A stretch of 64,000 nt of DNA. Source: Buddleja alternifolia (taxonomy: Eukaryota; Streptophyta; Magnoliopsida; Lamiales; Scrophulariaceae). Below are positions 55,526 through 64,000 of the stretch, one piece after another. The position numbers and the translations under genes were made by a program. The stretch's first letter is position 1. Every line of letters begins with the position of its first letter. The stretch is taken from NCBI GenBank assembly GCA_019426215.1, contig CM033396.1:23947101-24011100 (forward strand). Direction: 5' to 3'. The notes below the pieces were generated by a model. It did not search any database, had not been told where the DNA came from, and was given only the letters and a program-made list of their open reading frames with translations.

Positions 55526-57065
55526 TTATCCAGCCTTTTCGATGGCTCGCTCTTCCATATTTAATCGAACTCCTTCTTCGAGCTTCCCTGCTTCATACCT
55601 GGCATTAACAATTTGTGTATCGATAAAGTAATTATTTCTTTCTGCCTTGACCACTTCGAATTGATGCCCATTCCAGAAAATTAGTACTTGATGTAAGGTC
55701 GAAGGGATACAATAATTATGATGTATCCAATCTCTTCCTAATAGGGCAGTAAATGATGACGAGCCTGTTTTTACTACGAAAAATGCCGAGTAAGAACTTT
55801 GGGTTTCTATTTTAACTTGACAAGGCAAAACCCCCAAGACCTTGGTAGCCTATCTAGAAAAACCATAGACTGCCACATCAGCAGCTACTAAGTCTTTCGA
55901 GCTTTTGCCTAACTTGGTTAACGTTTTTTTGGGCAAAATGTTAATAGTGGCCCCATTATCAACCAAAACTTTGCTTATGGGGATGCCTTCGATTTCGGAT
56001 TTTACAAATAATGGTTTCATGTGGTTATTATTTATTTCTTCTTTCGAAAATAATAACTTAGTCAAACTTTCCATTGTATTTTTATCCTCTTCGAAAGATT
56101 TGTTACTGGAAATCTGAAAGCAAGATGGGTTACCTTTCTCTGGGCTAGTCATTAGTTCAAGTACTTCCTCTTCCTTATCTGCACCTTCTCTTGCTGCGAA
56201 TTCGGCAGGTAGCACAGTTACCATGTCCACATCCCTGTTTTCCTCGAATTGCAAGGCTCTTTCCAATGAAGCTTCTTTCGCCTTCACATCAGCTTCACTT
56301 TCCGATTCTTCATATGGCGTGTCTCCTAACAGAATATCTAGGTCGTCCCCAGACTCGAAATCTCCCAATTCCTCATTATCTTCGAATTGAATACCTTTTC
56401 CTTTCAAGCTTGCCTCTTTCAGCTGGTCGCTCAATTGGTCAATATCTTTTTCCACATCCTCTTGACTTGGGTTCCTCACTATTTTTGACTTTAGGATCCT
56501 TTTCGCTAAGGCCTTCTCCTCAACCCTTAGATTAGCAATCACCTCCTCTTGCTGCATTTCTAAAGCTACTGCTGCTCGAGAATAAGCAACTTGTTGAGCG
56601 ATAACCTTTGAAAGGGTCATCCTTCTTCTTTTCGAACTGGATGTGATATCCACCCAAACGGTCAAAAGGTGAGTTCCTACTAGCCGGTGCCAGCCTCCTA
56701 TATCCTCTTTCTCCTCTTCCTCGAAAATGCCTATTATAAGGCACTGGTCCGAGGAATTGATCACTTGTCTCATGCCTCCGTCTCTTGTTCCATTCCCTCT
56801 GATATGCCGGAACCCAATTAGGATCATTGGGAATAACTTGTACTCTCACTAATTCGTAATGCAAAATGTCGGCGCATTGATTGCATAACACCTTCTGTAT
56901 TTGGGTCAAATTATTTACCACTTTCGTAGGAGATTGGTAAATAGTCTCGCGCACAGGGGTTTCAAGTACATCCTTGTACAACATTTCTTCGCTCTTTTGA
57001 GCTGACCCTTTCGGTTTGACTGCTGACTCTTTTTCGTTTGGTTTCCTTTCTTGGTTGAAGTCCAA
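55526..57065 (-). pseudogene. Tat-element gag C-terminus and aspartic protease
   Basis: 56532-57065 carries the gag-protease linker (NPNDPNWVP-like IPNDPNWVPAYQREW). A frameshift near 56615 leads into 55850-56827, acidic then protease with SKVLVDNGATINILPKKTL (active DNGA) and DLVAADVAVYGFSR. An in-frame stop at 55850-55852 precedes its continuation (LGVLPCQVKIETQ, ALLGRDWIHHNYCIPS) to 55526. Confidence 0.87.
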
Positions 57066-57083
57066 GATCCTTTTGTCAATCCC

Positions 57084-59256
57084 TTAAAGGCATATCGTGC
57101 CTCTTTCGTATTGCTTGGCTACGAAGCACCTAGAAATCTGGCACTGGTCCGTAGTATGCTTGGTATTCATATACCATCTACACATACCCTCCAATCCCTC
57201 ATCTTTCACCTTCGGGAAAGTCAAAACTCCTTCATCGATCAGCCTGTTGAACAATCGATTTGCCAACTTAGACTCCTTTCGTACCTGTAAATCAGAATGT
57301 TCAGAAACGTTAACGTCTACAGTGTTTATCTTGAAATTTAAAACAGGAAAAGGATCTTCATCAATATTTGTTTTTTGAGCATTTAGAAAAATGATATCTT
57401 TCGAATCTAACTTTTCATGTATTAGATTTCTAAACATAACACATTCATTCGTCTCGTGAGAGAAGGCATTATGCCATTTACAGTATGGCTTTCCCTTAAT
57501 CTCTGCTTTTGAAGGGATTCGATGTTTTCCCTTAAATCTAAGTTTTTTATTCGCAAGGAGCCAGTCGAATATTCGCTCGGTCTTAGTCACATCGAAACTA
57601 TATTCTTTTTCTTTCTTTGTTTGTAAAGAATCTGTAGATACATAGTCCTTTCTTTCAAGAGCCCCACATTGAAATGGGGGTCCTTTAACGAATTTTGCCA
57701 AATCAATTTCATAGGCATCTTCGAATGCCCATGGAATTCCTACTTCAATAGTATTGAACCCTTGGTGTTTTCTCTGGCTTTCTTCTCTTAACATGTTTTC
57801 GTATCTTATTGTGCTTTCTGTTAAACCTCTAAAATCAAAAAACATCATCCCGTCAAATTTTACTCTATATTCGAAAGTCATATTTTGTTGGGCTAATTGG
57901 ACAAATTCAGATTCGGGAATGTTCAAATGACATTTGATCCTAGGTTTCTTAAATCGAGCTAAGAATTCTTCTACCGACTCCATGAAATTCTGCCTTATTT
58001 TGGCTAAGTCACTCATGGTCATGCTCGGTTCGGTTCGTATACCAGTTAAATGCTGACCCGGTTAGGGAACTAGGGAACAGTCTTAGTTTAATGTAATCTT
58101 GATCGCCCGCCTCTCAACATTGGCATGTGAATCGAGACAAATGTTCTAAAGCTGACATATGGTCATCTCCTGAGAATAAAGTGAAATTTGGAATTTTATA
58201 AGTCCTCAGGAAGGAGAAATTTCTATCCACCCTATCTAGGTAAGGCTTCCTTGGAATCCGACGGTGGTTTCTTCGAAATCCAGGTCCATATATCCTTTCA
58301 ATAGCCATTTCTATTTGATTTTGTAGAGGATCTTGGATTTGTGGCCCTAAATTTCCACCTACGTAATTATTAGGCATGTACTGCCCCTCAGCATACGGGA
58401 TTTGAAAATTATTATTCACGAAAGGTAAATTCTAGCTTGCCTGATAATTGGGCAAACCTTGACTTCTCATGTTGAAGGGTATATTTGAAGGCCCTATGTG
58501 GGGTTGACCTTGAGGCTCATTCTGCGCCCCATTGTAATATCTGTGAGTAGAACCAACGTTCGGCTCAGGATTTCTGAAATTAACATTCGGTTGATTCCCG
58601 GTAGGCATTTGTCCTTGACCATTCGGTGGTACAGGGGCATTTAGCCTTACTGACTGGGAGTTGAATTGACCTGTATATGCATTCGTTTGACTCACCCCCG
58701 GTTGCCCCCCAGTGTTTGGGTGTTCTTAGAGGGAAATTGGGTTTAAAGTTTGGCTAACCTCGAACTGACCATCTCGAACTCGAGATTCTTGAGGATATCC
58801 TAGCGGCATTTCGTTTGGGTTGACTGCTCTATTCCTAGTCCTAGGTTCGATTGCTACCAATTGGGATACTCTTTCGATCAGATCATTATGTTTGCTTATT
58901 AAAGGTTCCATTGCTAACTCTACCTGCGTATTTATCATGTTCGAGAAAACATCACAAGTTTGGTTGAAAATTTCGCCCAATTTTGTTACTACCCGGGTGA
59001 CTTCTCGAGCAAGTCCATCTCGAGCGTTCACAGCGATGTCTTGCACAATGCCTGTGAATATACTAGCAGACTCTTGGGCTAATGCTCGATACTGATCATC
59101 AAACTCTCTTCTCTGATCTTCTCGAGCACCTGCCAAAGTTTGTTTCATGACCCGAACAAACTGCTCGTACATCTTGTCCGCTCTAACTTTATGTTTCGAG
59201 ATTGGTTTACCGTCAGTATCGTCAACCAAATCGTTTCTAAATGATTCTTCTGACAT
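57084..59256 (-). pseudogene. Tat-element gag
   Basis: The likely start is at 59256 (MSEESFRNDLVDDTDGK), only 47 nt after the PBS. A charged N-terminal helix region (58726-59256) is followed by a Gln/Asn/Pro-rich linker (58432-58695, 58114-58419) and the gag core (57084-58022, MTMSDLAKIRQNFMESVEEF), which includes a zinc-knuckle-like CKWHNAFSHETNEC. Frame breaks lie near 58720, 58425 and 58070. Confidence 0.87.
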
Positions 59257-59303
59257 TTTTTCAAGGATTTTATCTAAAGTTTAGAAGCGTCAGTTATCAA
59301 AAC

Positions 59304-59324
59304 CGACTCCCACTGTGGTCTCCA
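59304..59324 (-). promoter_or_regulatory. Primer binding site, tRNA-Arg
   Basis: On plus, CGACTCCCACTGTGGTCTCCA matches the 3' end of a plant tRNA-Arg (…CTGTGGTCGCCA) except for T in place of G at 59321. It lies 6 nt from the 5' LTR. Tat/Ogre elements are known to prime with tRNA-Arg. Confidence 0.8.
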
Positions 59325-59330
59325 AAAACT

Positions 59331-60078
59331 TGTTTCATTAAAAAGAAACAAAATTAGATTAAGGTGGGTCCGAATGTTCGTTCCTAGCCTCATGATAATC
59401 TATAACTTGAGATTACCTTTCAACCGTCGCGTTCGACTCGCTACAAGGTGGTTTAAGTCTTTATAACTTTAATGATTTCGAATTTCAAAGTGATGAATGA
59501 AAACTCAAGTCAAGATACAAATTACCTATCAAATACTTAAATCTGAACAAAGGATAATTTATACCTCCATGAAAGTCTTCGATTCAGAAGAGATTACAAG
59601 TACGCGAGTGCCGGTACAAGCTTTGGAAGCCAAATCCAGCAATTCTTGATAAGCTAATACAAACTAGAACTACTGCTAATTTACGCTATAAACTACTCTT
59701 AATTAGAGCTACTAATAAGAAGAAGAAATATAAAGTTGTTGATGGTTCTGCTTCCCTTTCTCTTTTTCTTTTTTCGTATTTATCTCAGCTCCGTGATCCC
59801 ACGTTCTCAACCGCCGGGAACTACCTCAAAATTCTATCGCCTTGGCGGGTTACTTTTCTTGCGGAATTTCCAGCCCTTTGGACCCGCCTTTGAATTGATT
59901 CCTTTGAGTCTGGCCTGTTATCTTGTCAAATTTGGGCTCCCATTGGGCCTATTCCATTTTAAGCCATTCTATGCTTTGTTATGCTATAATGGGCTTCATC
60001 TTTTATCTCTAGACCCATTAATTGAGGTTGGGCTATTTGGGTTTTTTAATTCGCAAAAACCCAATTTCATTTTTAGTA
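59331..60078 (-). repeat. 5' LTR of the Tat element (outer end eroded)
   Basis: Partner of 46893-47659. The alignment ends at TTCATTTTTAGT; the terminal TTTAAACA of the other copy is absent. Confidence 0.85.
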
Positions 60079-60092
60079 ATGCCCTTTTCATC

Positions 60093-60942
60093 AATGTTTT
60101 GAAAACCTGACCGTACCGGCTGGTCCGGTCGGTTTAACCGCCAACCGGTCTCAGTGGCGGTACGATCCCGCCATTAAAATAGTTGTCACAAAACCCGAGG
60201 TGAACCGTAAAAAACCGACCAAAACGGGTTAGCTGAATGAACCAATGACCCTGGTTTTTAAGAGTATTTCAAACTGGTGTACGAGAGCCAGCAGAGTGAG
60301 GCAGCAGGTTAGCTGAAATTGTGGTAGGTATATATGATTGTGAGAGAGATCTATTGAGAAAGAGAAATATTTACTTTAATAGAAGAAGAGGAGAAGAACA
60401 CCACCATTGTTGTAGTCTTGTGGAGATGCACATATAGAGTAGAGCCAGAAATGAGGAAGCGGCGGACTGACACAGATTCAGGGTTTTTCACATTTTATAT
60501 TGATTGTTTGTTTTGATGTACTTAGGTCAAAACACTAAATGGTCAAAGCCACTAAAATTATGAACAGAGTACGAAATTGGGCTTCAAAATTTGAGACATG
60601 CGGCCGCTTTATTGTCCAACCATTGCTAATCAAGCTTTAGTTTTTATTTTGTTTTTGAATGAAAAATAATACCTTGCATTCAGAAATATGAAAATTATGT
60701 ATATTTTCAATATACAATTAAGTTTTAAACATATAGGATATTAAATGCCTTTAATTGTAATAATATAACAAATATATGATATAAGCCATGCATATATTTG
60801 CATGATATATATTGGCATGATATATATATATTCAAAAATATTGGTTAACTGATTTTTTCACATCAATCAAACGGGTCAAATCAGTGATCCAACAACCGAA
60901 TAAACTATCTGGTTCGATCACCCGTCTTGTTTTCAAAACATT
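60093..60942. mobile_element. MITE-like element with AATGTTTTGAAAAC termini
   Basis: The 14-bp AATGTTTTGAAAAC at 60093 and its perfect reverse complement ending at 60942 bound 850 bp with no coding capacity. Subterminal GGTCCGGTCGGTTTAACCG on the left and a looser GGTTCGATCACCCG on the right belong to it. The flanks (TTTTCATC on the left, AATCATCA on the right) do not give a clean target duplication, so the superfamily is unknown. It interrupts the RING-H2 pseudogene. Confidence 0.7.
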
Positions 60943-61024
60943 AATCATCACAATTACTACTACTACTTGTTTTTAGGTACTTGGATATAGTTTCCTCTGA
61001 CAAATCATATCTTTGACTATAATC
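60943..61024 (-). pseudogene. RING-H2 finger gene, part upstream of the MITE and Tat insertions
   Basis: The minus strand reads DYSQRYDLSEETISKYLKTS then SSSNCD, the segment (LSEE.I...LKT) that precedes the RING finger in many plant RING-H2 proteins. After the MITE, 60079-60092 continues with codons for DEKGI, and beyond the Tat element the finger resumes at 46892. The frame upstream of 61024 hits a TGA, so an exon edge or lesion lies there. Confidence 0.65.
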
Positions 61025-61074
61025 CAAAACTCTTCATCCTCTAATTGAGTTTCTTTTTTTTTTTTTTTTTTGGG

Positions 61075-61262
61075 TGAAGACTAATTGAGATTTTCTACGA
61101 TATCAAAGGCATCGGTTATATTTTGAAATAATTCAGCCATGGGACGTTCTTCATATGGGATTAATTCAAGTCCTGTTACGTTTTGTGTTTGGTGTTGAGG
61201 TGTCCACTCCGACGCAAGGAACTGATAACTACACCACCGCCCACATTAATCTCGATTCCATC
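61075..61262 (-). pseudogene. Possible further RING-H2 gene remnant
   Basis: A minus-strand frame contains VTGLELIPYEERPMAELFQN then ITDAFDIVENLN before a TAG. Its place just upstream of the RING-H2 fragment suggests the same gene, but I do not recognise the sequence. A poly-T tract at 61051-61068 separates the two. Confidence 0.3.
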
Positions 61263-61464
61263 ACCGTTATTATCCAGCCATACATATACATATATGTATG
61301 TATGTATAGAGTCAGACAGAGAAGATGTGTTCGTTCAAACAATATTAAATTATGGAGGAAAGGAAGGCGACGACTTGAGTTGGATATTTGTGTTATTGAC
61401 TCTCGCTAGTTAATAGACAGAAGAGATAGAGAACTGAGAAAGGACTCCAATTCTTATAATTAAG

Positions 61465-61921
61465 TGTTAAGCTCAAATTAATTTTTTGGAATATTTATGG
61501 AATTAATATGATAAACCAACAAAATACTTCACTCACAATATTTTTCTATAAACAATCGCCACTCAAAATGATCAACTCTAGCTCAGGAACTCGAATCCAA
61601 TCTGCAATTAACAGATAGAATAGAATTAGGAATTTCAGAGCTCGGATAATGCAGCAATGGAGGAAAGAGAGAGAAGGGGAAGAGAAAGAATCTTATTGCA
61701 TCAACCAATTCTCCAAAAAAAAATGAGCTCCCTCCCTTTTTTCTAGCATCTAACTAATTCTCAAAATCTGTCCCCCAATTAACTAACTAATTCTCGCCTA
61801 ATGAAACCAAGCCCTAATTAACCCCTTTTTATTCCAAACGACGTCGCAACATAAAACGCATAACTACTTAAAGAAAAATGATCAACACTTATTTACGTTT
61901 CTGAATTAGTTGAGCCTGACA
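61465..61921 (-). repeat. Probable 3' LTR of a chromovirus
   Basis: The right edge (TTGAGCCTGACA to 61921) abuts a PPT. The left edge is inferred at TGTTAAGCTCAAATT. The partner LTR is outside the window, so the left limit is uncertain. Confidence 0.5.
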
Positions 61922-61933
61922 ATGCTCCCCACT
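61922..61933 (-). promoter_or_regulatory. Polypurine tract of the chromovirus
   Basis: The minus strand reads AAAGTGGGGAGCAT just before the LTR start TGTCAGGC, right after the pol stop at 61934. Confidence 0.7.
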
Positions 61934-64000
61934 TTAAGAAGTTTGTCCCCAAACTTCTAACTGAGGAAATCGTGCTGTAATCACTCCCCAATCCTCCCAC
62001 GTGACCTCTTCAGCTGGTAAACGATCCCATTACACCAAGATTTGGCTAACAGCTCTATTGTTCTTCTTAATAATCCTTCTGCCAAGTATTGCCACTGGCA
62101 TTAATATGGCATTCCCCTCATCAGTCAACATAGGAAAAGTTGAGGTCACTCTAGCATTAGTAGAAACTGATTTCTTTAACAAAGAGACATGGAACACATG
62201 GTGGACTCTAGCATCCTCTGGCAATCTCAATCTGTATGCTACTTGGCCAATTTTCTCCAATATTTCAAATGGTCCACAATACTTAGGACTAAGTTTTCAC
62301 ACCCTTTTATCCCTGAGTGTATGTTGTCTGTAGGGTTGTAGCTTCAAGTACACTAGATCTCCAATAGCAAACTCCCTTTCACTTCTCTTCTTATCTGCAA
62401 ACTGTTTTATCCTATTTTGTGCAGTAGTCAAGTACCCCTTAAGATTTTGGATGATTTGTTGTTTCTTTGTTATCATATCTTCAACCCCAGCAACTAATAT
62501 ATGCTTGTATGGCCCCAAACTAAAATGACTAGGTTGATATCCATATAGGGCCTCAAAAGGAATCATTTTAATACTAGTATGAAAGCTAGTATTGTACCAC
62601 CATTCAACAAGACTAATCCATTTAACCCACTGCTTTAGATGTTGGTTGCACATACATCTCAAGTAAGCCCCTAAACACTGGTTCACCCTCTCCATTTGTC
62701 CATCACTTTGGGGATGATAAGCTGTGGACATGGCCATTTGTACACCTAGAACATTCATCAACTCCTTGCAAAATTGGCTCACAAAACCTTGTCCTTGTCA
62801 GTATTCAAAGTAGCAGGTAGCTCATGTGGTTTATAAACTTCATCCATGAAAACCTTGGCCACCTTAGAAGCTGGTAGAGGGTGTGAAAGAGGTATAAAGT
62901 GGCTATATTTGGTCAATCTATCTACCACTACTAAGATGGTATCCTTGCCTTTAGATATTGGTAACTGTTCTATAAAGTTTAAACAGATATGATGCCAAGC
63001 TTGATCTGGTATAGGCAATGGCTGCAATAGTCCAGAGTAAGCAACATGCTCTCCCTTACACAACTAACAAACCTCACAACTTTCCACCATTTTTTGGACA
63101 TCCTGATGTACCCCTGGCTAATAAAATAGTAACTGTAATCTTTTCATTGTTGCTCTTACTCCTGAGTGGCCTCCAGAAGTTGAGGCATGCATAGAGTTGA
63201 TGATTTGCTGCCTAAGATCGGTACTTTTGCCCACAAACAACTTCCCTTTGAATCTTAAAATCCCGCTATGAAATGAAAATCAAGACACATCGAAAGGCCT
63301 CGGGATACAAGCTGTTAATACTTCTTTTACTTCATCATCACCTTCATATGATTCTATCAATTGCTGAATCAGTGCAGGTTGCACAGCTGTCACCACCATA
63401 CACTCTGACACTTGCTGATCACCAGATTGATCCTCCCTTCCCTGTCTAGATAATGCATAAGCAGCTCTATTTTCTAGGCCTCTTTTATAATTGAACCCCA
63501 TGAGTTTGGCTAAGTATTTTTGATGGAAAGCCGTGGTGATCTTCTTCTCTAGTAAATACTTTAAGCTCTGTTGGTTTGTTCTTATGATGAATTGAGTCCC
63601 CACTAGATAATGCCTCCACTTTGACACAGCTAGAATAACAGCTAAAAATTCCTTCTCATAAATAGACAGTCTCATGCTTTTGGGTTCCAAGGCTTTGCTT
63701 AGGTATGCAATGGGGTGTTCCTCCTGCATCAATACAACTACAATACCTCCATAGCAAGCATCTGTTTCTAGTACAAAGGTCTTGTCATAATCTGGTAAGA
63801 TCAGAACTGGAGTGCTAGACATGGCCCTTTTCAGTGACTTAAAAGCTTGCTCTGCTTACTCACTCCATAGAAATTGTCCCTTCTTTAACAAATTGGTCAA
63901 TGGTTTGGCAAGAACCCCATACTTATCCACAAGTTTTCTATAGTACCCAGTTAAGCCCAAGAATCCCCTTAACCCTTTTACTGTCTTTAGGTTGGCCACT
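61934..64000 (-). pseudogene. Chromodomain Ty3/gypsy pol, 3' part (RT end, RNase H, integrase, chromodomain)
   Basis: Running off the window, it begins in the RT thumb ([17 protein letters not shown]). RNase H follows (FVLETDACYGGIVVVLMQEE, IYEKEFLAVILAVSKWRHYL, RTNQQSLKYLLEKKI). Integrase shows ILVVVDRLTKYSHFIPL, STAYHPQSDGQMERVN and the C-terminal EFAIGDLVYLKLQPY, then [18 protein letters not shown]. The chromodomain reads [16 protein letters not shown], a TAA at 62030-62032 where Gln is expected, then WDRLPAEEVTWED. Other lesions: TAA near 63858, a frameshift near 62780 and TGA at 62297-62299. Chromodomains direct integration to heterochromatin. The AYHPQ..GQ.ER box is intact, but the copy is dead. 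Confidence 0.93.

Larger units (their letters stand above)
46893..60078 (-). mobile_element. Tat-lineage (Ogre/Retand-like) Ty3/gypsy element with antisense PMD gene
   Basis: LTRs at 46893-47659 and 59331 to about 60078 begin TGTTTC(G/A)TTAAAAAGAAAC. PBS to tRNA-Arg at 59304-59324 and PPT near 47660-47672 set the sense strand as minus. gag-pol occupies 59256-51872 with many lesions. Two RNase H-type segments mark the Tat lineage. A plus-strand spliced gene fills 47.9-51.84 kb. The right LTR lacks the last bases (TTTAAACA) of the left one, and only AGTAG/AGTAA flank as a partial duplication. The element interrupts a RING-H2 gene. Confidence 0.9.

Overview
The window is a plant nuclear DNA segment, most likely from a eudicot. 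It is almost entirely transposable elements nested in one another, with a few broken host-gene remnants between them. The evidence is plant-specific LTR-retrotransposon lineages (Athila, SIRE, Tat/Ogre-Retand, chromovirus), primer sites matching plant tRNA-Asp, tRNA-iMet and tRNA-Arg, a plant mobile domain (PMD) gene, hAT and Mutator-type DNA transposons, GT-AG introns and AT-rich spacers. I see no intact single-copy host gene.

Layout. 1-3.1 kb: AT-rich DNA with a non-autonomous Mutator-like element (666-1611, 9-bp target duplication) and a 45-bp tandem repeat. 3.1-7.2 kb: a structurally complete hAT transposon (8-bp target duplication) whose transposase has one nonsense codon and one frameshift. 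8.4-12.5 kb: a decayed minus-strand L1-type LINE, cut off inside reverse transcriptase, with a MITE in ORF2. 12.6-14.4 kb: a solo LTR. 14.4-27.9 kb: a hAT-type non-autonomous element split by a young Athila-like Ty3/gypsy element (14481-27148) with near-identical LTRs, open gag-protease and pol frames, and a third gene. 27.9-29.1 kb: organelle-like unique sequence. About 29.4-29.6 kb: one orphan exon. 30.4-39.1 kb: a complete but decayed Ty1/copia element with 1.6-kb LTRs. 39.5-44.1 kb: a SIRE-like copia fragment with its third ORF. 44.9-46.5 kb: a second solo LTR related to the 30.4-kb copia. 46.9-60.1 kb: a Tat-lineage gypsy element with decayed gag-pol on minus and a multi-exon PMD gene on plus. 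It sits inside a RING-H2 pseudogene that a MITE (60.1-60.9 kb) also interrupts. 61.5-64 kb: the 3' end of a chromodomain gypsy element that runs off the window.

Three retrotransposons of three lineages carry extra genes downstream of pol. The Athila and SIRE elements carry sense-strand ORFs that look like the same 'putative plant transposon protein' type, although one is gypsy and the other copia. The Tat element carries an antisense, intron-containing PMD plus coiled-coil gene whose stop lies 31 bp from the pol stop. That antisense gene, the palindrome-rich signals in the Athila and copia elements, and the RING-H2 gene cut by two insertions are the most notable observations.

Order of insertion by nesting: unique DNA, then the solo LTR at 12.6 kb and the GAGCTC-rich hAT, then Athila into that hAT. 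Separately, the RING-H2 gene was hit by the Tat element and the MITE. All boundaries marked by target duplications were read directly; family names rest on recognised protein motifs, not on database searches.
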